43,575 nucleotides of DNA from Desulfuromonas sp. (GCA_002868865.1 PKUC01000056.1:1-43575); one strand, 5' to 3'. Positions 15,151-23,519 are shown, counted from the first letter of the stretch. Numbers and translations are program-made. Notes: generated by a model not told the origin, from the sequence alone.

Positions 15151-17289
15151 TTAGGACGATGGTACGTCAGGTACGGGCTGTCCTGCAAAGGACTTTTGTG
15201 GCGAGCGCAGCATCTCTTCCAGTTCTTCCGGTTCGGTCACCGGCGGCCGACAGGCACGGTTTTCACAGAGGTATGCGCTGGCCTTGCCGTCACGTGCTGT
15301 CAGGCGCTGGACAAAGGGGAGCAGCCGATCGATTGCAGCGCTGTTTCCTTCTGGTCTGAAAAGGACCGTCAGTTCGGGCCTGTGGATCGTTCCGGCGATC
15401 TTAAACAGGCGTCTGGTGTCGTCACGGTTTTCGGGGCCGACGATGATTAGAGAGAGGAGGGGAGCGTGGATCGCTGCGGCGGCGTTTAAGAGTTGACAGT
15501 ACTGCTCGGGGGCACGCTTTACCTCCGGCGCAGCGGCGTTGAGCAGGGCGCGGGTCCGGTTGTTCCATCTGGCGTCATCTGTCAGTCGATAGAGCCGGTC
15601 GAACAGCATCAGGGCGGTGCTGGTAGCTGATGGAGAGGCCCCGTCGTGCAGGGTACAGGTGTCGAGGGGCAGCGTTCCGTCTGCTTGACGATCATAGAGC
15701 AGGCCGTGCGGGTTGCTGAAGCGCTGGTAGAGGTTCTCCGCCAGTTCCAGAGAGGATTGCAGCCAGCGGGGCTCAAAATCGGCCCGGTAGAGATCAAGCA
15801 GGGCCAGCGCGAGGAAGGCGTAGTCTTCGCTAAAGGCGTGGGTTGCAGCGTCGCCGTTTCGCCAGCGGCGGAGCAGATTGCCCTGCCGGTCACGCAGCCG
15901 GGTGAGGATAAAATCTGCCGTGGCAACGGCGGTTTCAAGGTATGGAGGGTGTTTCAGGGTCCGCGCTCCGTTGGCGAGCGCCGAAATCATCTGTGCATTC
16001 CAGCTTGTGAGCACCTTGTCATCGCAAAAGGGGCGACTGCGCTTGTTCCGCTCGCGCAGCAGGGCACGGCGATCGGCATCGAGCTCCGCTGCCAGCTGTT
16101 GCACCGATATCCCCGAAAGCCCGGCGTACTCCGCGAGCGACTCTGTCCGGTGAAGGATTGTCCCGGGACGAGCCTCTTCTGGGTGCGTTGCGGGCGCGCT
16201 ATCTTCAATCCGGTAGAGCCGGCTAAATCGCTCTCCCCGCACAGGGCCGAGAATGGAGACGATCTGCTCCTTGGTCCACAGGTAGAAGCGGCCTTCAACC
16301 CCTTCAGAATCCGCATCCTCCGCACAGTAGAAGCCGCCCTCCCGATGCCTTAACTGCTCAAGGACATAGTGAAAGATCTCCCGTGCGGTCGCTGCGTACT
16401 GGTCATCTCCGCTCAGCTGCCATGCGTCCAGATTGATCTGTGCCCAGCCCGCCTGATCGTAGAGCATCTTCTCGAAGTGGGGAACCTGCCATGCCCTATC
16501 GGTGGCGTAGCGATGCAGACCGAAGCCGAGCTGGTCGTAACTGCCGCTCCACCGCACCTTTTGGAGGGTGCTCTCCACCATCTTTAGCAGTGCGGGGTCA
16601 CGGCTCTGGTGGTAGCGCTGCAGCAAAAAACGGAGTAGATGAGGACGTGGAAACTTGGGGGCTTGGCCGAACCCGCCATGTGTATGGTCAAAGGTGCGTC
16701 GCAGGCTCTGTTCCGCGACGTCCGCGTAGTCATTGGAAAAGCCTTCGTTGTCTTCTGGTGGGTGACGTTTTAATTGCTGGAGCAGTCGGGTGCCGTCTGT
16801 GATCAGGCGCGCGGGTTGGTCCTTCCAGAGCTGAGCGGCCCGAGTGAGGATATCGATCAGGCCGGGCCGGCCGTGTCTAGCGCTTTTGGGGATGTAGGTG
16901 CCGGCAAAAACCGGAATCTTGTCCGGTGTGATCAGTAGGGTCAGGGGCCAGCCACCGCTGCCGGTGAGCACGGTGCAGACCTGCATGTAGAGCTGGTCGA
17001 TGTCTGGACGTTCCTCGCGATCCACTTTGATCGAAATAAAGTCACGATTGAGGATCTCCGCGACTTTCAGATCAGTAAAGCTTTCCCGCTCCATGACGTG
17101 ACACCAGTGGCAGGTCGAGTAGCCGATGGAAAGGAAGATCAGGCGGCCTTGCTGATTCGCCAGCGCAAAGGGCGTATCACTCCAGGGATGCCAGTGCACG
17201 GGATTGTCGGCATGCTGGCGCAGGTAGGGGTTGTGCGACTGTTTGAGTTGATTTGCCGCGAGGGGCTCCGAGCCCTTTTTTGTCGCCAT
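15151..17289 (-). CDS. YyaL / SSP411-type thioredoxin-domain protein (DUF255)
   Basis: The 712-residue product matches the YyaL (spermatogenesis-associated protein 20) family. An N-terminal thioredoxin-like domain (about 1-180) contains NPYLRQHADNPVHWHPW, the CHWC pair in STCHWCHVMERESF, the KVDREERPDID segment and GGWPLTLLITPD. The rest resembles an alpha/alpha-barrel of the N-acylglucosamine 2-epimerase/cellobiase type, with the ALALLDLY and LYDRQADGTLPLD stretches. The biochemical role of the family is not established. The ATG has GTGGAG upstream. Between this gene and the preceding DUF2917 gene lies a short perfect hairpin. Length is normal for the family (about 680-720). Confidence 0.9.
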   Translation of the reverse strand: MATKKGSEPLAANQLKQSHNPYLRQHADNPVHWHPWSDTPFALANQQGRLIFLSIGYSTCHWCHVMERESFTDLKVAEILNRDFISIKVDREERPDIDQLYMQVCTVLTGSGGWPLTLLITPDKIPVFAGTYIPKSARHGRPGLIDILTRAAQLWKDQPARLITDGTRLLQQLKRHPPEDNEGFSNDYADVAEQSLRRTFDHTHGGFGQAPKFPRPHLLRFLLQRYHQSRDPALLKMVESTLQKVRWSGSYDQLGFGLHRYATDRAWQVPHFEKMLYDQAGWAQINLDAWQLSGDDQYAATAREIFHYVLEQLRHREGGFYCAEDADSEGVEGRFYLWTKEQIVSILGPVRGERFSRLYRIEDSAPATHPEEARPGTILHRTESLAEYAGLSGISVQQLAAELDADRRALLRERNKRSRPFCDDKVLTSWNAQMISALANGARTLKHPPYLETAVATADFILTRLRDRQGNLLRRWRNGDAATHAFSEDYAFLALALLDLYRADFEPRWLQSSLELAENLYQRFSNPHGLLYDRQADGTLPLDTCTLHDGASPSATSTALMLFDRLYRLTDDARWNNRTRALLNAAAPEVKRAPEQYCQLLNAAAAIHAPLLSLIIVGPENRDDTRRLFKIAGTIHRPELTVLFRPEGNSAAIDRLLPFVQRLTARDGKASAYLCENRACRPPVTEPEELEEMLRSPQKSFAGQPVPDVPSS

Positions 17290-17319
17290 ACCAGCTCCAC
17301 GTGAGGGGATGGCTCTATT

Positions 17320-17337
17320 GTAACCGAAATCGGTTAC
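17320..17337. repeat. Perfect short inverted repeat over the DUF2917 stop codon
   Basis: GTAACCG (17320-17326) and CGGTTAC (17331-17337) flank AAAT. In the minus-strand transcript this is a 7-bp hairpin containing the stop codon of the DUF2917 gene. No T run follows in that direction, so it is not a terminator; it may affect message stability or the downstream gene. Confidence 0.5.
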
Positions 17338-17597
17338 GGATTGCAGGGGATCAGCTGCGCCCAGAGTGAAGTGGTGTGAGTGGACGGAGCCTTCAGCTGT
17401 ACCCGGCTCGATTCCAGAGCGCAGATGATCAGGTGTCCTCCGGTCCGGGTTGTGAACTGTTGGCCATCGCCGACCAGGTAGTCGCGGCTGTCACCGGACA
17501 GCGTCACCCAGCATTGGCCGGAGCGACAACTCACGTTGAAATCGGACGGGATCCGGCCCAGATCGATGATCTCTCCACGTTCAAGTAGTAGGTCCAT
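17334..17597 (-). CDS. DUF2917-family small protein
   Basis: The 87-residue protein starts MDLLLERGEII and contains the RSGQCWVTLSGDSRDYLVGDGQQF core typical of DUF2917 beta-rich small proteins, which resemble a cupin-like sheet. Function is unknown. The start chosen is the ATG at 17597, which has GAGGAGGGC upstream; a longer frame to 17681 lacks such a site and runs through the promoter region. It diverges from the MocR-type regulator at 17787 across 189 bases that contain repeats, so it is the most likely regulated partner. The downstream YyaL-type and thiamine-binding genes may be cotranscribed. Confidence 0.72.
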   Translation of the reverse strand: MDLLLERGEIIDLGRIPSDFNVSCRSGQCWVTLSGDSRDYLVGDGQQFTTRTGGHLIICALESSRVQLKAPSTHTTSLWAQLIPCNP

Positions 17598-17625
17598 GTT
17601 GCCCTCCTCAAAAAGACTGAAAGTA

Positions 17626-17753
17626 TGTCGATCTGTTTGTCCGGTATTTAATGTCAAAAATTGCCATGGGTCCAGATACACATTTGTGGTATTGTGACCA
17701 ACACAGATTGGCTTGTGTCAAACTGTGTCCATCTGTTTGGATTGTAACTGTGA
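17626..17753. promoter_or_regulatory. Divergent promoter region with direct repeats (candidate MocR operator)
   Basis: A 14-base sequence, TGTCGATCTGTTTG at 17626-17639, recurs as TGTCCATCTGTTTG at 17726-17739, exactly 100 bases away with one mismatch. Between and beyond them are related words: CAGATACAC near 17672, CCAACACAGATTGG near 17698 (a near-inverse of the repeat), TGTGTCAAACTGTGTCC near 17714-17730, and TGTGACC twice. MocR-type regulators commonly bind spaced direct repeats in the region shared with a divergent target. Binding here is inference from layout. Confidence 0.5.
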
Positions 17754-17786
17754 CCGGTGGGAACGTTCAGGGAGAAGAGAGGGCTT

Positions 17787-19238
17787 ATGCTCAAGCACGA
17801 ATGTCAGCAGGTCGCCAGCCAGACGCTTTACGAAACGGTTGCCGGACGGATCGCTTATCTGGTCGAAGAAGGGACTTTGAGGCCGGGCGAGCGGGTGCCG
17901 TCGATCCGCAGTTTGAGCAAGCAGCTCGGTGTCAGTATCAATACCGTGAAGGAAGCGTACAGCCACCTGGAAGATCGCCGCCTGATCGAAGCCAGGCCGC
18001 AGTCGGGGTATTATGTGCGGGCGCGTTTGCCCGACCTGCCGGATGAACCGGTGGTTGATGAACCGGCACTGCGACCGACGGAAGTCAGTCTCGGAAAGGT
18101 CTACCGTATGGTCATGAAGGATCAGCTCAATCCGGGGCTGGTCCCGTTCGGGCTCGCTATCCCCGATCCCGAGCTTTTGCCGATCGACAAGCTCAATCGG
18201 ATGCTGTCGAGTGCATCGCGCCGGGCGCGGACCCAGGCAGTGTCGTATGCGCTCCCTCCCGGAAGTGAAAAACTGCGCACCCAGATCGCCCGGCGGGCGC
18301 TTTCTTGTGGCTGTACCTTCAGTCCCGACGAGGTTCTGATCACATCCGGATGCGTCGAGGCGGTGGTTCTGGCTCTGCGGGTGCTGTCTCGCCCGGGCGA
18401 TACGATTCTGGTAGAGACGCCGATCTACTTCAATTTTCTCCAGCAGATCGAAGATCTGGGACTGAAGACCCTGGAGATTCCTGCTTCTTCGCGGGACGGG
18501 ATCAGTCTTGATGCCCTCGGCTACGCATTGGAGCACACGCAGGATCGGATCGCGGCCTGCCTGGTGATTTCAAATTTCAACAACCCGCTCGGTGGGCAGG
18601 TGCCGGACGAGAATAAGCGGCGGTTAGTCGAACTGCTCGAACAGTACCAGGTCCCGCTAATCGAAGACGATATCTATGGTGACCTGTCGTTTGCCGATAA
18701 GAGGCCCGTTGTAGCCAAGGCCTACGACCGCAGCGGCAATGTGCTGCTCTGCTCTTCGTTCAGTAAGACGCTGGCACCGGGCTATCGAGTCGGCTGGATT
18801 GCTGCCGGACGGTATCAGGAGCAGATCGAGCGGGCCAAGATGCTCGCCAACGTGGCGACTGCGACCCCGACCCAGCTGGCGATTGCCGAATTTCTCTCCA
18901 CTGGTGGTTACGATCATCATCTCCGGACCATACGACGTGTCTACGCACGACAGGTCGCACAGATGGCGGACGCCATCGGACGATACTTTCCCGTCGATAC
19001 GCGGGTCACGCGCCCGCTGGGTGGTTTTATCCTCTGGGTTGAGATGCCGCAGCAGATCAGTGCCATGAAACTGTACGAGCAGGCGCGGCAGGTGGGGATC
19101 ACCTTTGCACCCGGGCCGCTGTTTTCAGCGTCGGGGAAATATCAGAACTGTATCCGGTTGAATGCTGCTTTCTGGCGGGACGAAATCGATGGGGCGGTGG
19201 CAACCCTCGGGAGGCTGGCACAGGAGCAACTGCGATGA
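17787..19238 (+). CDS. MocR-type transcriptional regulator (GntR HTH fused to aminotransferase domain)
   Basis: The 483-residue protein has a winged-helix GntR domain at about residues 10-80 (GERVPSIRSLSKQLGVSINTVKEAY, then a wing with SGYYV) and an aminotransferase fold type I domain. The PLP lysine is K327 in CSSFSKTLAPGYRVGW. In this family the aminotransferase part binds PLP or an amino-acid adduct as effector and usually is not a working transaminase. Start ATG 17787 is preceded by GGGAGAAGAGAGG; the frame extends to a GTG at 17757, judged too early. It diverges from the DUF2917 gene and may control it, and itself, through the repeats between them. Known relatives are PdxR and GabR; which pathway this one serves is unknown. 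Confidence 0.92.
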   Translation: MLKHECQQVASQTLYETVAGRIAYLVEEGTLRPGERVPSIRSLSKQLGVSINTVKEAYSHLEDRRLIEARPQSGYYVRARLPDLPDEPVVDEPALRPTEVSLGKVYRMVMKDQLNPGLVPFGLAIPDPELLPIDKLNRMLSSASRRARTQAVSYALPPGSEKLRTQIARRALSCGCTFSPDEVLITSGCVEAVVLALRVLSRPGDTILVETPIYFNFLQQIEDLGLKTLEIPASSRDGISLDALGYALEHTQDRIAACLVISNFNNPLGGQVPDENKRRLVELLEQYQVPLIEDDIYGDLSFADKRPVVAKAYDRSGNVLLCSSFSKTLAPGYRVGWIAAGRYQEQIERAKMLANVATATPTQLAIAEFLSTGGYDHHLRTIRRVYARQVAQMADAIGRYFPVDTRVTRPLGGFILWVEMPQQISAMKLYEQARQVGITFAPGPLFSASGKYQNCIRLNAAFWRDEIDGAVATLGRLAQEQLR

Positions 19239-19378
19239 TGCGGTGCGTACCCTCGTTTTGCCATGTAATACATTGTTTTAACGAAGTTTTTTTCTTGACA
19301 GTGGCCATCAAAAAGAGCACTGTTCTCTCATCTGTTAAATATTCACACATAAAGGCGATATGTGAAGGAGAGAGAACG

Positions 19379-19561
19379 ATGAAACGAATGGAATGTCCGG
19401 TTTGTCAGCATCAGTAAAAAGCAGAGCTTGACACCCACGCAGACGGTTTTGCTCATAACCTGATCGAATGTGGACATTGTGGTGCCGTCTGGACCCACAA
19501 AGAAGTCAAAACGATCCATCGTGAATTGATTCACGGTGCAACCGATGTGCAGAACGGCTAG
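19379..19561 (+). pseudogene. Small zinc-ribbon protein gene interrupted by an in-frame TAA
   Basis: From ATG 19379, preceded by the strong site GAAGGAGAGAGA, the frame reads MKRMECPVCQHQ, then TAA at 19415-19417, then 47 more sense codons to TAG at 19559-19561. The distal part contains LIECGHCGAVWTHKE, so the two CxxC pairs (CPVC and CGHC) of a zinc ribbon sit on opposite sides of the stop. The frame and both knuckles are otherwise intact, so the lesion is recent or a base error; one C-to-T change of CAA would produce it. TAA does not encode selenocysteine. A TTGACA at 19295-19300 lies upstream, overlapped by the inverted repeat ACAGTG / CACTGT (19298-19303, 19318-19323), but no good -10 is seen. 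A terminator follows. The protein family is not recognised. Confidence 0.6.
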
Positions 19562-19614
19562 ACATAGAGCCTGTTCCGCGACACCTTTTGATATTTATTC
19601 CTGCCTGTGATGGT

Positions 19615-19655
19615 CGCCCTGACCCGCCGATGCTCTTCGGCTGTCAGGGCGTTTT
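19615..19655 (+). terminator. Strong terminator after the zinc-ribbon pseudogene
   Basis: CGCCCTGAC (19615-19623) pairs with GTCAGGGCG (19643-19651), and GCCGA pairs with TCGGC inside, followed by TTTT. A terminator here supports the small gene upstream having been a real transcription unit. Confidence 0.78.
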
Positions 19656-19896
19656 CATGAAGGTTTCCGGGATGTCTGTGACTTTACTGTCCTGACAGGC
19701 CGGGTCCACGTTGCCCCTTTCTTCGTTTTTTCAAAGCTCCTTCCTCCTGTGTGCCCAGACAGAGCAATCTGTTCCGAAAGAGCAAATAAATTGACACAGC
19801 CTTTCACCATGGGGTAAACCGTCAGTCATGATTTGACACTTGCAAAAGGATCCCGTTGTCAGTTACGGGCCCTTTTGTCTCCTGCGGATACCTCCC
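19656..19896 (+). promoter_or_regulatory. Upstream region of the second GGDEF/EAL gene: promoter-like boxes and a leader hairpin
   Basis: TTGACA at 19791-19796 with TAAACC at 19815-19820 (18-base spacer) is a plausible promoter; a second TTGACA lies at 19833-19838. An imperfect hairpin follows: AAAAGG (19844-19849) with CCTTTT (19871-19876), and CCCGT (19852-19856) with ACGGG (19865-19869). It ends 20 bases before the chosen start codon. The four-T tail makes it a weak terminator or a leader hairpin. Nothing coding was seen in 19656-19790. Confidence 0.4.
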
Positions 19897-22686
19897 ATGA
19901 CCCTGCACAATCGTCCCAGATTTGTTCCCAAGCACTTCTCCCGTTTTATTTCTGAAGGGATCTGGCGCGACACTTTTGTTCCCCACTGGATTGCTCTGGG
20001 CGGATTTTTGTTGTTTACCCTGGCGATTGCTCTATCCGGCTGGCAGATTTTTGAGCACCAGAAGCAGCGCATCAAGATCGAAAAAACCAGTGAGCTTGAA
20101 GCGATCGCTGAATTGAAGGTCCAGAGGCTGGTTCAGTGGCGCGAAGAAAAGATGTGGGACGCGAAACTGGTTCGTAACAATCACATCCTCGCACGACAGG
20201 TTGGAGACTGGATTGCCCGTGGAATGCCCCGGGACTCCATCTATGAAAAGCTGGTGACTCGGATGGCGGACCAGCGCAAAGCGCAGCGTCTGCACGCGGT
20301 GTTGCTGTTGAGCACCGAGGGTGAGCTGCTGCTGCGATCAGGTGAAAAAAAGGTCAGTAGGTCCCATGTGGACGTTCATCGTGAAGACTTTCGCCAGGCC
20401 ACATCGATTCTGCTGAATCGCCAGGAAAGCTATTTTGCCAACATCTGCACCGGCCACGGCACCAAAGATAGTCATCCCCACCTGGATCATTATGTGCCGC
20501 TCGTTGCTTCGCGCGGAGAGGGCGATCTGGAGACGACGGCGATCATGGTCTTCAGGGATGACCCAAGTCGTTTTCTGTTGCCGATCGTTGAATCGTGGCC
20601 GACTGCGAGCCGTACTGCAGAATCGGTACTGTTGCGCGCCGGGGAGACAGAGATTATCACGCTGAGCGGCCGACGCCATGCCGTGCAGATTTCGGAACGG
20701 CACTTACGTGCGCAGGACGATGTTGTTTCTCCGGCGCGGCTGGTTCTGTCGAATCAGCAAGGTGTGCTGGAGCACGTGGATTACCGCGGTGTTCCTGTGT
20801 TGGCTGTAGTCAGAAAAATCACCGGCTCGCCCTGGTTTCTTGTCGCCAAGATCGATATTGCCGAGATTTACGCGCCGATCTTTGAACTGTCCCGCAATAT
20901 TCTCCTGATCGTGCTGGCATTTATCTTCTCTACCGGGGTGACCGCTTACCACTGGTGGCGGAAGATGCGGGCCAGTTATCTGGCAGGTCATTACCAGACC
21001 GAGTTGCAGCGACAGATGCTCGAACAACGCTTCGATGCCCTCACGCAATACGCCAACGATATCATTCTGCTGGTTAATGCCGAAGGGCGTGTCGTTGAGG
21101 TCAACGATCGTGCGGTGGAAGCGTTTGGACTCTCCCGCGAGAGCCTGCTGACGCTCGATATCAGTGATCTGCGCCCGGCCCGCGACAAAGAAGTTTCAAT
21201 TGAGCAGCGCCAGAGGTTGGTCAAGGAGGGATCGCTGCTGTTTGAAGCCAATTTTCTGCGGCGTGATGGCAGTGACTTTCCCGTAGAGGTGAGTGCGCGC
21301 TTGATCGAACTGGGTGGAGAATGGTTTTTTCAGGGAATCCTCCGCGATATTACCGAACGTAAAAAGGCTGAGGAGAAGATTCAGTTTCTGGCCCATCACG
21401 ATGCTCTCACCGGACTGCCGAACCGCGCTCTGCTGAACGATCGCCTCGGTCAGAGCTTGGCGCGGGCCAATCGTTACGGCTCACGGGTTGCGATTCTGTT
21501 CCTCGATTTTGATCGCTTTAAAAATATAAACGATTCGTTGGGGCACACGGTCGGTGACGGAGTGTTACGCGCGGTGGCCGACCGCCTGAAATCCTGTGTC
21601 CGCGAAGGGGATACCGTCGCCCGGCTCGGTGGGGATGAGTTTGTTATTGTCCTGCCCGACCTGCGAGAGGCGGAGTGTGTGGCGCCGATTGCGGAAAAGA
21701 TTCTGCAGCTCGGCGCTGAACCTTATGTGGTCGATGACCATCAGTTGCGAGTGACGATCAGCATCGGCCTGAGCGTGTATCCCGAAGACGGTCACGATAT
21801 CGACACCCTGCTAAAAAATGCCGATACGGCCATGTATTTCGCGAAAGAGAACGGTCGCGATTCCTACCACTTTTACACCCAGGACATGAATTCGCGGGCA
21901 CTGGATATCCTGCAGATGGAGAGTTGTCTGCAGCGGGCTCTGGCCAACGACGAATTCAGCCTCTGCTATCAGCCGCAGATCTCGTTCGCAACCGGAAAAA
22001 TCGTCGGTGCCGAGGCGCTGCTGCGCTGGCACCATCCGGAGATGGGGACGGTGCCGCCGGATCAGTTCATTCCGCTTGCCGAAGATCGGGGGTTGATCGG
22101 TGCGATCGGTGACTGGGTCCTCGAAACGGCCTGCCGACAGAATCGGTCATGGCAGCAGGAGGGGCTGCGGCCGATTCTGCTCGCGGTCAACATTTCTGCC
22201 CGTCAACTGCACCAGCTCGACTTTGCCGACCGCTTGGCACATGTCCTCGCTGAAACCGGGATGGCGCCTGAGTTGCTCGAACTGGAGCTGACCGAGAGCG
22301 TTGTCATGCGTGACGCGGAACAGATGGTTGAGCTGTTGACGGTCTTGAAGTCGATGGGTTTGACGTTGTCGATCGATGATTTCGGGACCGGTTATTCCAG
22401 TCTGAGTTATCTTAAGAAGTTTCCGATCGATCGTTTGAAGATCGATCGGTCATTTGTTCAGGATCTGGCGCAGAATCCGGAAGAAGCAGCGATTACCCGG
22501 GCCATTATTGGCATGGGACAGACGCTGAAGCTCAGGACCATCGCTGAAGGGGTGGAGACCGAGGAGCAGTTACGCTTTTTGCAACGGGAAGGCTGTGACG
22601 AGTTTCAGGGATTTTTCTCCGGCAAGCCCCTGCCCGCAGATGAATTTGCCCGTATGTTGCGTGAAGACCGCCACCTCCTGCCGTAA
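19897..22686 (+). CDS. Membrane sensor PAS-GGDEF-EAL cyclic-di-GMP enzyme
   Basis: The 929-residue protein has a first transmembrane helix at about 30-52, a periplasmic sensor region of about 280 residues (helical start then a beta-rich Cache/PDC-like part), a second helix at about 335-354, one PAS domain (about 377-490), GGDEF (about 498-655) and EAL (about 675-925). GGDEF (near 578) is canonical with an REGD inhibitory site five residues upstream. EAL keeps EALLRW (near 706), IDDFGTGYSSLSYL, KIDRSFV and EGVE. Both activities are therefore possible. ATG 19897 is chosen although it has no good ribosome-binding site; an in-frame TTG at 19840 would put the leader hairpin inside the coding region. 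The sensed signal is unknown. It converges with the PycTM-like gene 28 bases downstream. Confidence 0.9.
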   Translation: MTLHNRPRFVPKHFSRFISEGIWRDTFVPHWIALGGFLLFTLAIALSGWQIFEHQKQRIKIEKTSELEAIAELKVQRLVQWREEKMWDAKLVRNNHILARQVGDWIARGMPRDSIYEKLVTRMADQRKAQRLHAVLLLSTEGELLLRSGEKKVSRSHVDVHREDFRQATSILLNRQESYFANICTGHGTKDSHPHLDHYVPLVASRGEGDLETTAIMVFRDDPSRFLLPIVESWPTASRTAESVLLRAGETEIITLSGRRHAVQISERHLRAQDDVVSPARLVLSNQQGVLEHVDYRGVPVLAVVRKITGSPWFLVAKIDIAEIYAPIFELSRNILLIVLAFIFSTGVTAYHWWRKMRASYLAGHYQTELQRQMLEQRFDALTQYANDIILLVNAEGRVVEVNDRAVEAFGLSRESLLTLDISDLRPARDKEVSIEQRQRLVKEGSLLFEANFLRRDGSDFPVEVSARLIELGGEWFFQGILRDITERKKAEEKIQFLAHHDALTGLPNRALLNDRLGQSLARANRYGSRVAILFLDFDRFKNINDSLGHTVGDGVLRAVADRLKSCVREGDTVARLGGDEFVIVLPDLREAECVAPIAEKILQLGAEPYVVDDHQLRVTISIGLSVYPEDGHDIDTLLKNADTAMYFAKENGRDSYHFYTQDMNSRALDILQMESCLQRALANDEFSLCYQPQISFATGKIVGAEALLRWHHPEMGTVPPDQFIPLAEDRGLIGAIGDWVLETACRQNRSWQQEGLRPILLAVNISARQLHQLDFADRLAHVLAETGMAPELLELELTESVVMRDAEQMVELLTVLKSMGLTLSIDDFGTGYSSLSYLKKFPIDRLKIDRSFVQDLAQNPEEAAITRAIIGMGQTLKLRTIAEGVETEEQLRFLQREGCDEFQGFFSGKPLPADEFARMLREDRHLLP

Positions 22687-22714
22687 ATCCCTCGACCCTT
22701 CTTTTTCGTTAACC

Positions 22715-23278
22715 TCAGCCCTGTATGAAGGGCAGCCGGTGTAAGACCGCGGACAGCGTTGCGCCCAGCAGTCCGATCAGCAGGGTCCAGAGGCCGTTGC
22801 GGATCAGGCTGTACTTGCGGGTCAGGCGATGTTTGCCCAGATAGTAGATTTCGTGGAGATAGGCGGCATAGAGCTTTTCGCGATCGGCGATCGCGGTTTT
22901 GAACTGGGCGGTGAATTCCTCTTCTGACAGCTCGGAAAATGAGCGGAAGTAGAACAGGTTGGTGCTGCCGGTGGCGTGCAGTGGCGGGATAATCGCGATA
23001 ATGGAAAAGATCACCGCGAGCAGCCCCGAACCGGACAGCAGTAGAATGGTCGGCAGGTTGAGGCGGTCGTACTGCGTCAGGGTGATGGTGATGATGATCG
23101 ATGCGGCGGTCATGATCATCGACGCTTTGGAGTCGGCCATCTGGTTGAGGGTCATGTGTTTGGTCAGGTTGGCGCGCAGGGCGTTGCTGGCCAGCAGGCG
23201 GGGGAGAATGGCCTCCTCCTGCGCTGGCTGGTCGATGCTGGCCTGATTTGCCGCTGGCTGCTGCTCTGGTGTCGGCAT
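22715..23278 (-). CDS. PycTM-like membrane protein (Pycsar effector family, formerly DUF5706)
   Basis: The 187-residue protein has a soluble helical N-terminus (about 1-50) ending LNQMADSKASMIM, two adjacent transmembrane helices (about 53-100), a cytoplasmic helical segment (SELSEEEFTAQFKTAIADREKLYAAYLHEIYYLG) and a third transmembrane helix near the C-terminus (about 160-182). This order, and the xDxKA sequence leading into the first helix, match the PycTM effectors of Pycsar anti-phage systems, where a cyclic pyrimidine nucleotide triggers membrane damage. No nucleotide cyclase is adjacent. Instead the gene follows the S4-domain gene by 25 bases on the same strand. AGGAG lies upstream of the ATG. 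It may be a stand-alone family member with another role. Family assignment is from memory of the pattern. Confidence 0.65.
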   Translation of the reverse strand: MPTPEQQPAANQASIDQPAQEEAILPRLLASNALRANLTKHMTLNQMADSKASMIMTAASIIITITLTQYDRLNLPTILLLSGSGLLAVIFSIIAIIPPLHATGSTNLFYFRSFSELSEEEFTAQFKTAIADREKLYAAYLHEIYYLGKHRLTRKYSLIRNGLWTLLIGLLGATLSAVLHRLPFIQG

Positions 23279-23303
23279 CTATAGAGTCTCCTGCGGGAGC
23301 GCG

Positions 23304-23519
23304 TTATCCCTGTTGAATGTGGATATCCTGTCCGTCGAAGCTGACAACCTGCCCGGCTCGGACCTTGCAGCGCTTGCGCGTCTCCGGTTGACCGTCGACA
23401 GCGACCAGCCCGTCATCAATCAACCGTTTGGCGAGACCGCCGCTGGAGCAGAGACCGCTCGCTTTCAGCAGATTGTTGAGGGGGATATAATCCTGATTTT
23501 CGAGCACAAAGATCGACAC
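23304..23519 (-). CDS. Small S4-domain RNA-binding protein (YbcJ/YaaA-like)
   Basis: The 71-residue protein is almost entirely one S4 RNA-binding domain, with IPLNNLLKASGLCSSGGLAKRLIDDGLVAVDGQ followed by ETRKRCKVRAGQVVSFDG. Relatives are YbcJ of Escherichia coli and YaaA-type proteins near dnaA/recF, thought to bind structured RNA or the ribosome. The start codon is GTG, with GGAG eight bases upstream. It lies immediately upstream of the PycTM-like gene, probably in one transcript, and diverges from the ABC transporter operon across 141 bases. Function is not established. Confidence 0.85.
   Translation of the reverse strand: MSIFVLENQDYIPLNNLLKASGLCSSGGLAKRLIDDGLVAVDGQPETRKRCKVRAGQVVSFDGQDIHIQQG

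Noticed and set aside
19415-19417. Selenocysteine-type recoding in the zinc-ribbon gene
   Set aside because: The interrupting codon is TAA, which is not used for selenocysteine.
19840-19896. Upstream TTG start for the second GGDEF/EAL gene
   Set aside because: It would place a stable hairpin at the start of the coding region and adds no recognisable protein signal.
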